From an uncultured Rikenella sp. (lineage in GTDB: Bacteria; Bacteroidota; Bacteroidia; Bacteroidales; Rikenellaceae): a DNA stretch of 48,825 nucleotides. The stretch covers positions 1 through 48,825 of the forward strand of contig NZ_CAJTUJ010000005.1 of the NCBI RefSeq assembly GCF_910579375.1, read 5' to 3'. Each line of letters starts with the position of its first letter. Position 1 is the first letter of the stretch. A program made the translations under genes and the position numbers. Shown piece after piece: positions 16,091 through 24,213 of the stretch. Under the pieces are notes generated by a model. That model was not told where the DNA came from, searched no databases, and saw only the letters and a program-made list of their open reading frames with translations.

Positions 16091-18268
16091 ATGCAAAATT
16101 TCGAATACAATTTCCACATCAGCGGCAATTTCACCCTCGCGATGGACGCAATGACCGAAAGCGCAGACCGGTTCCAAACCGCCGCCGAAGGTACATATGG
16201 CTGGATGGAGAAACTGCGCCGGGCAACTGCGTTCCTGAACACGGCCAGCGACTCTGTCGGCAAATTCAACAACTCGCTAAAAAGCCTTACCTCTTCGGGC
16301 GTGGAACTCGATCGCCGAATACACGAACTCGGAGTCGTTTCGGGCGTGACGAGCGAAAAGCTGGAAAAGATCGAAAGTTATGCCCGCACCACGGCCAAAA
16401 CTTTCGGTATCGACGCTGCACAAGCTGTCAAAAATTATCAGTCCTTACTCACGCAACTCTCCCCCGAACTGGCCGAGATTCCCGAAGCCCTACAAACCAT
16501 GGGAAACTGCGTCGCAACCACCGGTAAACTGATGGGAGGCAACAGCGCTGCGGCTGTCGAGGTATTGACCACCGCCATGAATCAGTACGGAGTCAGCCTG
16601 GACAATCCCATACAAGCCGCCGACGAGATGACGCGCATGATGAATACCATGGCGGCAGCCAGTCAAGCGGGTTCGGCTTCGCTTCCCTCTATTCAGGCCG
16701 CATTGCGACAATGCGGAACCGCTGCAAAAACCGCAGGCATCAGCTTTGAAGAGACGAATGCGGCCATTTTGATGCTCGACCGGGTCGGCCAGAAAGGATC
16801 GGCAGGCGGCAGCGCCCTACAAGCCGTGCTCTCCGCCCTCTCCTCCGCTCGTTTTCTACCGGCCGAAACACTGGGTGAACTTGAAAAAGCAGGTATTCAC
16901 GTAGGCACATTGACCGATCGAACCATCCCTTTAAAAGAACGACTGGAGTCTCTCCAGCCGTTATTGACCCACAATAGCCTGCTGACCGACATCTTCGGTC
17001 GCGAGCATGCCGACACCGCCCGCACGCTGATCGAGGGAACGACCGGATTACAACAATTCACCGATGCTGTGACCGGCACTTCGACAGCCGAAGAACAAGC
17101 GGCCGCCATTATGGAGAGCTACGCCGAACGTCAGGCGCGCATCAATCAAAGAATCGATGATTGCCGGATCAGCCTATTTCAAGTCACGAGCGACTTCGGA
17201 CTCTGGATATCCACCATCACCGGGATACTCACTCCGATTTCGCAACTCATACAACTGATCTCCGGCATGGGCGACCTGATGAAGTGGGTTAAAAACCTGG
17301 ATTGGGCGACCGTGTGGTCGAATATCAAACACTTCATCCAGGCATCGCGCCTGCAAGTGGCCTTGATGAACCGCGAGCTGGTCACGGGTCAATTCGAATC
17401 CAACGGATTTTTGATCAACATGGGCCGCGCAACACTGGCAGTCCTTCGATTCGCCACTGTCGGCATTTTCCAGGCGCTCAAAGGCTTAGGTGCATTATTA
17501 GTATCATTCGTTACGAGCGGTGCGACTTCGGCCACCTTTGCCGGCATCGCCTCCACCTCATTCGGAGCATTCAAATTGTCGGCCGTGACGGCCTGCCGTT
17601 CCGTCGGCGTAGCCATCATGAATATCCCGCTACTGGGATGGATCGCTGCCGCCATCGCCGCTCTGGTCGCCTTAGGGCTCTACTTCTGGAAAACATCGGC
17701 CAAATTCCGGGCCACACTGAAAGGTCTCGGAGCCGCTTTCGTCGCCGTATTCAAAGGGATCTGGGAATTGGCCAAAAACCTCTTCGGATCGATCGGCGAT
17801 CTGCTCAAAGCGGCATTTTCCTTCGACGGAGACGGGATCAAAAAGGCGCTCAACCAAATGAAAGGCGGTTTTTCGGAGTTCGGCTCCAGTGTGGGCAAAG
17901 CGTTCAACGAAGCTTACGAAGCCGAAATGACGGCCAGCAAAAAGGCTGAAGAGGAAAAAAAGAAAAAAGAAGAAGCCGAAAAACAAGGAGAAGAATTCGA
18001 CCCGGACAGCCTGACCAAACTGCCCGAGGGAATTGTTCCGCCTATTTTGCCGAACGATCCGACAGGAGGCAGCCTCGGCACCGTGGGTGGAATAAATAAT
18101 AACGGCGGAACCGGGGGAGGAATCAAAAACATAACCGTTCATGTAGACAAACTCGTAGAACGTTTCGAGATCCGGACGACCAACATGTCGGAAGATTTAA
18201 ACAAAGTCAAAGAACTCGTCAGCGAAACGCTGCTGTCCGCTCTGAACGACGTAAACTTAGCCATCTAA
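16091..18268 (+). CDS. Tail tape-measure protein
   Basis: This 725-residue protein follows the frameshifted chaperone, the standard position. The N-terminal half is alpha-helical and resembles TP901-type tape measures (SGVELDRRIHELGVVSGVTSEKLEKIESYARTTAKTFGIDAAQAVKNY is a typical region, given here only as position about 75-120). A hydrophobic segment around residues 440-540 (IPLLGWIAAAIAALVALGLYF) may be the membrane-crossing part. Near residues 615-640 is a Lys/Glu-rich helix, followed by a glycine-rich linker. The C-terminal 40 residues are helical and may dock at the hub. By the usual 1.5 A per residue, this implies a tail of roughly 110 nm. Confidence 0.85.
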   Translation: MQNFEYNFHISGNFTLAMDAMTESADRFQTAAEGTYGWMEKLRRATAFLNTASDSVGKFNNSLKSLTSSGVELDRRIHELGVVSGVTSEKLEKIESYARTTAKTFGIDAAQAVKNYQSLLTQLSPELAEIPEALQTMGNCVATTGKLMGGNSAAAVEVLTTAMNQYGVSLDNPIQAADEMTRMMNTMAAASQAGSASLPSIQAALRQCGTAAKTAGISFEETNAAILMLDRVGQKGSAGGSALQAVLSALSSARFLPAETLGELEKAGIHVGTLTDRTIPLKERLESLQPLLTHNSLLTDIFGREHADTARTLIEGTTGLQQFTDAVTGTSTAEEQAAAIMESYAERQARINQRIDDCRISLFQVTSDFGLWISTITGILTPISQLIQLISGMGDLMKWVKNLDWATVWSNIKHFIQASRLQVALMNRELVTGQFESNGFLINMGRATLAVLRFATVGIFQALKGLGALLVSFVTSGATSATFAGIASTSFGAFKLSAVTACRSVGVAIMNIPLLGWIAAAIAALVALGLYFWKTSAKFRATLKGLGAAFVAVFKGIWELAKNLFGSIGDLLKAAFSFDGDGIKKALNQMKGGFSEFGSSVGKAFNEAYEAEMTASKKAEEEKKKKEEAEKQGEEFDPDSLTKLPEGIVPPILPNDPTGGSLGTVGGINNNGGTGGGIKNITVHVDKLVERFEIRTTNMSEDLNKVKELVSETLLSALNDVNLAI

Positions 18269-18273
18269 AAAGC

Positions 18274-18828
18274 ATGAAACCGATCCTTTTTAAGTTTCCG
18301 ACCGCCCATCCGGCTGGATCACAAAAGAGCTTACCCGCTCGAACCATCCCCTTCCACATGGAGCCGGGAAGTCCCATAACCGACAAAAATTACTGGAGGG
18401 ATCGCTACGTATTTTGCGAATTGACCCTACGCAAGGATGACGGCCAGACACTGGTACTGAACGACGCGATATGTGCCGTCAGCCGGGCGAAAAATATCGT
18501 CACCACTCAAGTCGTGGGCATGAACGGCACGGTGAAAGAATATATCAATGACGGCGACTATCAAATCGAAATCGTCATCGGAGTAGCGGCCATGCGCGAC
18601 GGCATCCTGGTGGACGAATATCCGCAAGAAGAATTAAGCAAGTTGCGCGCTTTTTTCGACGAAAAAGCGTCCCTGAGCGTTCACAGTCTCTTTCTGGAAT
18701 TATTCGAAATCAACCGCATCGTCGTCAAGAACTTTTCCGTGTCGCAAGACACCGCCAGCAATTACCAGAGCGTAAGCATCTCGGCTTTAAGCGACAACGA
18801 TTACAACGTATACTGCACGGAATATTAA
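18274..18828 (+). CDS. DUF6046-like tail/baseplate protein
   Basis: This 184-residue protein starts 5 bp after the tape-measure stop. Its sequence matches the DUF6046 pattern of Bacteroidetes phage tail clusters: an ITDKNYWRDRY region, the strand LNDAICAVSRAKNIVTTQVVGMNGTVKEYI at about 65-95 and a late LFELFEINRIVVKNF. Such proteins occupy the position of distal-tail or baseplate adaptor proteins between tape measure and hub. A role in connecting tube to hub is inferred from order only. Confidence 0.7.
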   Translation: MKPILFKFPTAHPAGSQKSLPARTIPFHMEPGSPITDKNYWRDRYVFCELTLRKDDGQTLVLNDAICAVSRAKNIVTTQVVGMNGTVKEYINDGDYQIEIVIGVAAMRDGILVDEYPQEELSKLRAFFDEKASLSVHSLFLELFEINRIVVKNFSVSQDTASNYQSVSISALSDNDYNVYCTEY

Positions 18829-18834
18829 ACGACC

Positions 18835-19791
18835 ATGTACAGACTGACAGCGAAAGTAGAAATCAGAGGGGCCAAGTGCTGGCAGCTCGACAAAATCACG
18901 GAACTCGAAATTACCCGCGATACGGAAAAACTGACGGACGAATGCCGTCTGACGCTTCCCAAAAAAATCAAATGGGATAACGAGACCGAAATCCCGATCC
19001 AACGCGGCGATACCATCCAAATTTGGTTAGGCTACAACGATGATCTACAACCGGCCTTCACCGGTTACGTACGCGATGTGGGAGCCCGCACACCCGTTGT
19101 CATCACGTGCGAAGACGAAATGTTCCGTCTGAAACAGATACGAACGCAAAAAAAAAGCTATCGAAACGTCACGCTCGACACCCTATTGCGAGATCAAAAT
19201 CTGCCCTGTCCCATCGAGGTAATGGGTGAACACCATCTCGGCCAATATCGCGTGACGGCCGAAAACATAGCAGAACTCTTGGGGCACCTTCAAGAAAACG
19301 GCATCCGCAGTTTCTTTTGCTACGAAGACGAGCGGGCCGTGCTCTACAGCGGCATTCTTTTCGAGCGGGACAACCGACCGACACAAGTTTTCGGTACGGG
19401 CACGAACATCATCGACGACCAGAATCTCGAACAGCAAAAAGCCGAGAACATGCGTCTGCGAATCGAAGCGATCAGTCTGATGCCGAACAATCGAAAGCTC
19501 AAAGTCGAAGTAGGCGACGAGGACGGCGACCGCCGCACCCTGCACGCCTATAACCTGAAAGAAAAAGAGTTGAAAACATGGGCGGAACAAGAGATGAAAC
19601 GCCTGAAACGCGACGGTCTGACAGGCCATTTCACGACCTTCGGATACAAATTAGTGGATAAACTGGACGTCATCGGCCTCAAAACGGACGGCAAAAGGCA
19701 GGGAGTGTACCAAGTAAAAAAAAACATAATCAAATACGGCACGAACGGTTTCCGCCAAGAAATCACGCTCGGCCCGCGAATAGGAGAATGA
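18835..19791 (+). CDS. Baseplate hub protein (gpD/gp27-like)
   Basis: This 318-residue protein has the look of the phage late-control gene D / gp27 hub family: an N-terminal ITRDTEKLTDECRLTLP strand pair, RGDTIQIWLGYND, then a tube-like barrel domain with a FTGYVRD strand, and a C-terminal barrel with LKVEVGDEDGDRRTLHAYNL. It would form the trimeric hub between the tube and the spike. Its stop overlaps the start of the spike gene by 4 bp (ATGA at 19788-19791), so the two are translationally coupled. Confidence 0.75.
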   Translation: MYRLTAKVEIRGAKCWQLDKITELEITRDTEKLTDECRLTLPKKIKWDNETEIPIQRGDTIQIWLGYNDDLQPAFTGYVRDVGARTPVVITCEDEMFRLKQIRTQKKSYRNVTLDTLLRDQNLPCPIEVMGEHHLGQYRVTAENIAELLGHLQENGIRSFFCYEDERAVLYSGILFERDNRPTQVFGTGTNIIDDQNLEQQKAENMRLRIEAISLMPNNRKLKVEVGDEDGDRRTLHAYNLKEKELKTWAEQEMKRLKRDGLTGHFTTFGYKLVDKLDVIGLKTDGKRQGVYQVKKNIIKYGTNGFRQEITLGPRIGE

Positions 19792-20411
19792 ACGACATCA
19801 ATAACATCCGAGAAGCCGTGAGACGGTTGGCTCAGGGAGGCCGCCGGACGACGAGCCTGATCTGTACGGTAGATGCCGTAGACCGGGCGGCCCGCACCGT
19901 AGACTGCACACCGATAGACGAAAGCGCTCCGTTGCTGGGCGTCAATCTCCAGGCCAATCAGGAGAGCCGACTGGGCCTCGTAGCTTTCCCCAAAGTGGGC
20001 AGTTTCGTAGTCGTAGGATTCGTCGCCGAAGGCTCGGCAGGCGTCGTACTGCTCACCGACGAAGTGGAAAGCATCGAGATGACCATCAGCGAACAGAGCG
20101 CTCGCATCACGGCCGACGAAAACAGCGTGTGCATACGCATGGGCAACGACACTTGTGCGGAATTGACCTCCGAAGGCATTACATTGAACGGCGGCGGTTT
20201 CGGGGGCACCATCAAGGCAGAACAGCTGACCGCACGTCTCAATGCCATCGAAAACGACCTCAACCAGTTAAAAAAGATTTTTGCAGAATGGACACCCAGT
20301 CCCCAAGATGGCGGAGCTACTTTATTCGTAAGATCTGTTATCTGGAGTACATCCCCTTTGAGACTGACTCAACGGACGGATTATGAAAACGAAAAAGTAA
20401 AACACGGATGA
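19788..20411 (+). CDS. Baseplate spike protein (gpV/gp5-like)
   Basis: This 207-residue protein starts inside the hub stop codon. It contains an OB-fold-like region (CTVDAVDRAARTVDCTPID, then GLVAFPKVGSFVVVGFVAEG) and a repetitive, strand-rich tract (MTISEQSARITADENSVCIRMG, ITLNGGGFGGTI) suited to a triple beta-helix spike, then a coiled coil (AIENDLNQLKKIF). The C-terminus reads WSTSPLRLTQRTDYENEKVKHG. It should form the central puncturing spike. It has no lysozyme domain and no PAAR-like tip gene follows. Confidence 0.75.
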   Translation: MNDINNIREAVRRLAQGGRRTTSLICTVDAVDRAARTVDCTPIDESAPLLGVNLQANQESRLGLVAFPKVGSFVVVGFVAEGSAGVVLLTDEVESIEMTISEQSARITADENSVCIRMGNDTCAELTSEGITLNGGGFGGTIKAEQLTARLNAIENDLNQLKKIFAEWTPSPQDGGATLFVRSVIWSTSPLRLTQRTDYENEKVKHG

Positions 20412-20686
20412 ACGGCATACTGATAGATACGGAAAGCGGCGACCTGCTCATCGAGCACGGCCGCGTCGTGATCGGCGACACCAACAGCCAAATCGCCGAA
20501 AGCGTACTCGTAACCCTGCGCGGCGAATGGAAAGAGTGGCCTCTGATCGGCGGCGAAGTCGAAAAGGCACTCGGCGGACAGGTAGACGTCATGTGGCGCG
20601 GAGAGGTCAAAAAAATGCTGCACGCATGCGGACTTGATGTCCGTCAGATACACATTTCAGAAGATAATACGATCACGGTGGAATAA
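20408..20686 (+). CDS. Baseplate wedge protein (gp25/gpW-like)
   Basis: This 92-residue protein overlaps the spike gene stop by 4 bp. It carries the core of the gp25-like family: a short N-terminal strand pair with LLIEHGRVVIGDTNSQIAE at about 12-30, LVTLRGEWKEWPLIGGEVEK, and a C-terminal strand. gp25 links sheath initiation to the baseplate wedge, so its presence confirms a contractile rather than a flexible tail. Confidence 0.8.
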   Translation: MNGILIDTESGDLLIEHGRVVIGDTNSQIAESVLVTLRGEWKEWPLIGGEVEKALGGQVDVMWRGEVKKMLHACGLDVRQIHISEDNTITVE

Positions 20687-20976
20687 TGGAAGTAAAGGTA
20701 AAAGAGCGGCAAAGCCTGCTCGACATAGCTCTTCAGACCTCGGGCGGAATGGCAGCCGCATGGGGCCTGGCCGCAATCAACGACACAAGCCTGACAGCAG
20801 TCTTATCAGACGATCTCCCCCTACGAACCGCCCCGGTGGAGCACCCCTACACCGTCAATCGCTACCACGTAGAAAAGATATACCCCGCCACAGCCTTGAG
20901 CCGCGAGGAAGAGACCGCCCTGACACAAGAAGGAATTCACTTTATGGGTATTGAAATCGACTTTATAGTAAGCTAA
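20686..20976 (+). CDS. LysM-like baseplate protein
   Basis: This 96-residue protein begins one base into the previous stop. The N-terminal half (VKERQSLLDIALQTSGGMAAAWGLAAIND) has the layout of a LysM/gpX-type domain, followed by HPYTVNRYHVEKIYPATAL. Such small LysM-type proteins bind inside baseplates between hub and wedge in contractile particles rather than act on cell wall. The assignment is by size, order and weak pattern. Confidence 0.55.
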   Translation: MEVKVKERQSLLDIALQTSGGMAAAWGLAAINDTSLTAVLSDDLPLRTAPVEHPYTVNRYHVEKIYPATALSREEETALTQEGIHFMGIEIDFIVS

Positions 20977-20981
20977 AAAAG

Positions 20982-21821
20982 ATGGCAAGAACAATCGCAG
21001 AAATCAAAGAGAGCATCACAACGGACTTCATGCGTAACGAAGATGTAGCAGCCCTCTATGGATTCGCACCCGGCGACGCCTTTACCACACATTTCAGCCG
21101 AGTGAGCATCGAGAACCTGTTTTTCTACATCGTCGCCTGCGCGACATGGGTACTGGAACAACTGTTCGATCGACACCGGACAGATATCGAAAATCGAATC
21201 GATACCATTATGCCCCACCGCCCGAAATGGTACCGAGACAAAACGCTGGCCTTTATGCAGAACCGGCTCCTGCTGCCCGATACGGATCGCTACGACACGG
21301 CAGGTATGGACGAAAACGAGATCGAAGCCGCCCGAGTCGTTAAATTCGCAGCAGCTATGGAGAACACCGACTCCTCCTTGCTTACCATCAAAGTAGCCGG
21401 CGAAAAAGAAGGAGTCCGACAGCCGCTGGACGCCGATACGGAGAAACAACTCGCAGCCTATATCGCTGAAACCAAAGATGCCGGCGTCCGGATCAATCTC
21501 GTGAATCGAAGCGCCGACATCTTCCACTGCAAAGTCGACATCTATTATGATCCGATATTGCTATCCGAAGAAGTCGAAAACAGATGCCGCGAAGCCATTC
21601 GGAACTATGTCGAGAACCTCCCGTTCAACGGCGAATACACCCATATGGCCCTCGTAGACGAATTGCAAAAGGTCGAAGGCACGCGCATCGTTGAATTGAT
21701 CTCCGCTTCGGCCGAGGGAAGCGACGATAGCGTACCTATCGTCATCGACACCCGTTTTACTCCTTCTGCGGGTTACTTTACGGCAGGGGAGATCATCTTA
21801 AACATGCAGTCTTACAAATGA
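20982..21821 (+). CDS. Baseplate J-like protein
   Basis: This 279-residue protein follows the LysM-like gene with an A-rich start context (AAAAAAGATGG). It has an N-terminal helical part, a core with VVKFAAAMENTDSSLLTIKVAG, then EKQLAAYIAETKDAGVRINLVNRSAD at about 160-185, and a C-terminal LVDELQKVEGTRIVELISA followed by strands, matching J-like/gp6-type wedge proteins that dimerise around the baseplate. It overlaps the next gene by 4 bp. Confidence 0.7.
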   Translation: MARTIAEIKESITTDFMRNEDVAALYGFAPGDAFTTHFSRVSIENLFFYIVACATWVLEQLFDRHRTDIENRIDTIMPHRPKWYRDKTLAFMQNRLLLPDTDRYDTAGMDENEIEAARVVKFAAAMENTDSSLLTIKVAGEKEGVRQPLDADTEKQLAAYIAETKDAGVRINLVNRSADIFHCKVDIYYDPILLSEEVENRCREAIRNYVENLPFNGEYTHMALVDELQKVEGTRIVELISASAEGSDDSVPIVIDTRFTPSAGYFTAGEIILNMQSYK

Positions 21822-22315
21822 GCGTTTATGACCTCCGAATAAAACGCTTTGCCCTATTGCTACTGCCGATCAGATGGCGCAAACCTCTGATAGCAGCCTG
21901 GGTACAAAGCTCCGTACAGGCGATCAACGTATTGTACGGCCAATTTATGCAATGGCGCGCCGACATCGAATACCGTCTCGAACACAACGGCCAAGTATGC
22001 TACCTGCGCTCCGTACTGAACGACCTGTTCGACCCGATCGAACGACGCATCACCATTACGGACGAAGTCGAAGAGCAGGCTGACCAAACCTGGTATCAAC
22101 GCCACACCGAGACAACACGTCTGCTGCCGATGCGAGAGACGAGACGCCCTTTGATTATCGAACGGCGAGGCTTCGGCGGAATCAACGGATTCGATTTTTG
22201 GATAAACATTCCGCTCTCGCTATACGCCACGATCGAACTTTCGCGATTGCGCGCCATTGTCTCCACCTACAAATTAGCATCAAAAAGATTTTCGATAAAC
22301 TACACGGAAGGATGA
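21818..22315 (+). CDS. Baseplate wedge / tail-tip connector protein (gpI-position)
   Basis: This 165-residue protein starts in the stop codon of the J-like gene (ATGA, 21818-21821). It has an N-terminal basic helix (LLPIRWRKPLIAAW), a Gln/Arg-rich middle (YGQFMQWRADIEYRLEHNGQ) and ends in IVSTYKLASKRFSINY. Similar proteins sit between gpJ-like and fibre genes in Bacteroidetes tail clusters, matching gpI, which joins fibres to the wedge. The role is deduced from position, and the family is not securely recognised. Confidence 0.5.
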   Translation: MSVYDLRIKRFALLLLPIRWRKPLIAAWVQSSVQAINVLYGQFMQWRADIEYRLEHNGQVCYLRSVLNDLFDPIERRITITDEVEEQADQTWYQRHTETTRLLPMRETRRPLIIERRGFGGINGFDFWINIPLSLYATIELSRLRAIVSTYKLASKRFSINYTEG

Positions 22316-23292
22316 AACAAACGATAGGACGGTTCCTCCTGCAACCGAACAAAAATTTCCCGGTCGATTGCGAGACGCTCGACGCCCTGCAAACCAATAT
22401 CGCACTTCTGCAGGTACTCGGCAACCTGGCCGGAGACAAATCCATTTTATCGGGCTGCGAACCGGAACTCAATAATACTCGTCGCCGAGCAGGCTATGTT
22501 TTTCTGAAAACGAACGATTTTCCGGAAGGCGAAGTCATTTACTGGGAAGGCGGAAATATCGCCGGAGGCATGTATGTGCATCAAGAGATTATTCCGGTCA
22601 CGGCACAAGGTTACGAATTTCCCCAGGCATACACTGTGCGTTCGCTCAAACCCGGCATCGGCAGTGAAAACTATGATTGGGCCGATTTCCATGCAGTCAA
22701 AACGCCCCCAGAACTGGAAGCGGAAATCCGCCGACAAGATATCGCCATCGAAAAGCTCGCTCCACCGCCTCTAGGTATCGTTCAACTATGGAGCGGTAAA
22801 ACTGTCCCGAAGGGCTACGAACTCTGCGAAGGCCAGCAATTGAAAATAACCGACTATCCGGAGTTGTACCAAGCACTCGGCACCACATTCAACAATACCT
22901 ATAGCGCAACAGGTTTGCGTTATGCCACCTCCAACGGTTATTTCCGCCTGCCGGATTTGCGAGGACGTTTCGTTGTCGGTTACAATCCGAACGACACAGA
23001 TTACAATACCTTCGGGAATATAGGAGGTGAGAAACAACATACCCTCACCTCGACAGAAATGCCGTCCCATACCCATCAGGTGAAAGATTACTACTTTTCA
23101 GAAGCCCATAACGATCCGGCCCGAGACGGACGAGACTATTTTCCGAATCCATCTCTTGGTTCAGGCAAATCGGATAGTGACAACCATTATCTATACTACC
23201 TGCGACACCACACTGAATCAACCGGCAGCAATGCCGCACACGAGAATCGGCCACCGTACTACGTACTGGCTTACATCATGCGCGTAAAATAA
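22312..23292 (+). CDS. Tail fibre with Tail Collar domain
   Basis: I use ATG 22312 (326 residues), which overlaps the previous stop and fits the reading context; the frame runs open from 22198. The C-terminal half is a Phage Tail Collar domain: GIVQLWSGKTVPKGYELCEG, FRLPDLRGRFVVGYN, EMPSHTHQ, ending in RPPYYVLAYIMRV. The N-terminal half is a fibre shaft or attachment part. It likely contacts the target cell envelope. It is the first of three fibre-type genes. Confidence 0.8.
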   Translation: MKQTIGRFLLQPNKNFPVDCETLDALQTNIALLQVLGNLAGDKSILSGCEPELNNTRRRAGYVFLKTNDFPEGEVIYWEGGNIAGGMYVHQEIIPVTAQGYEFPQAYTVRSLKPGIGSENYDWADFHAVKTPPELEAEIRRQDIAIEKLAPPPLGIVQLWSGKTVPKGYELCEGQQLKITDYPELYQALGTTFNNTYSATGLRYATSNGYFRLPDLRGRFVVGYNPNDTDYNTFGNIGGEKQHTLTSTEMPSHTHQVKDYYFSEAHNDPARDGRDYFPNPSLGSGKSDSDNHYLYYLRHHTESTGSNAAHENRPPYYVLAYIMRVK

Positions 23293-23304
23293 ACGATCTA
23301 CAAA

Positions 23305-24213
23305 ATGGCAACACAAGGCAGAGCATTATTAAAGTCATGGTTCAAACGCGGTCTGTATCCGAAAGCCGAACATTTTGCGGATTGGATCGACAGTTTTTGG
23401 CACAAAGAAGAAGATCAGCTTCCGATCGACACGGTCGAAAACCTTCCGAACCTACTGAATGAGAAATATCCCCGAACAGACGGTGAAGAATTAGAGTACC
23501 GACACGACCAACTCAACACAGAGTTTTCAAGACACCAAGCCCAAAATACATACGAAATTTCAGTCATCAACGAAGAGATCGAAGAGTTGGAAGCCGCCGA
23601 CGAACAATTTCGTACCGACTTAGAGACCCTTCGTACCGACTTCGAAACCGCCGACCGAGCCCTACTCACCACCCTCCGCGACGGAGCGGATGAAGGCTAT
23701 GACACCTTGCGCAAACTCCAAACCTGCATCGAAACAATCAACCAGGCGATCAGCGGCACGGAAACACCGGACGTCATCGACACCCTGAACGAGGCACTCG
23801 CGTTCATTCGGGAACACCAAAACGAGATCGAGTCTCTGACAACCGCATACCTCAAAAAAACAGCGATTGCCGACGACCTGGCCACAGACGATGCGACACG
23901 AGTCCTCTCGGCACGACAAGGAGCGGAATTGCTCCGCCAAATCAACGAACGAGCCGCCGCTACCGATCTGGCTACACACATATCGGACACGGCCCGACAC
24001 ATCACAGAAGAGGAACGAACAGCCTGGCATGCCAAATTAGACGCCTCCCATTATACCGCTGAAGATATACTGGCCAAACTACTGACAGTAGACGGCAGCG
24101 AGTCGGACTTAGCCGCCGACACAGTGGACGGCATCCACCTCTGGAAAGGCACGGAGGAAGCCTACGAAGCACTGGAGACGAAGGATGAAAACACACTCTA
24201 CATCGTACAGTAA
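23305..24213 (+). CDS. Coiled-coil tail fibre shaft protein
   Basis: This 302-residue protein has a short globular start (SWFKRGLYPKAEHFADWIDSFWHKEED) followed by long heptad-rich stretches (VINEEIEELEAADEQFRTDLETLRTDFETADRALL, about residues 90-125) typical of trimeric fibre shafts. A C-terminal part contains TDLATHISDTARHITEEERTAWHAKLD and DTVDGIHLWKGTEEAYEAL, the VDGIHLW-type motif seen in phage fibre ends. Its stop overlaps the start of the next gene by one base. It probably forms a shaft that presents the following 728-residue protein. Confidence 0.7.
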   Translation: MATQGRALLKSWFKRGLYPKAEHFADWIDSFWHKEEDQLPIDTVENLPNLLNEKYPRTDGEELEYRHDQLNTEFSRHQAQNTYEISVINEEIEELEAADEQFRTDLETLRTDFETADRALLTTLRDGADEGYDTLRKLQTCIETINQAISGTETPDVIDTLNEALAFIREHQNEIESLTTAYLKKTAIADDLATDDATRVLSARQGAELLRQINERAAATDLATHISDTARHITEEERTAWHAKLDASHYTAEDILAKLLTVDGSESDLAADTVDGIHLWKGTEEAYEALETKDENTLYIVQ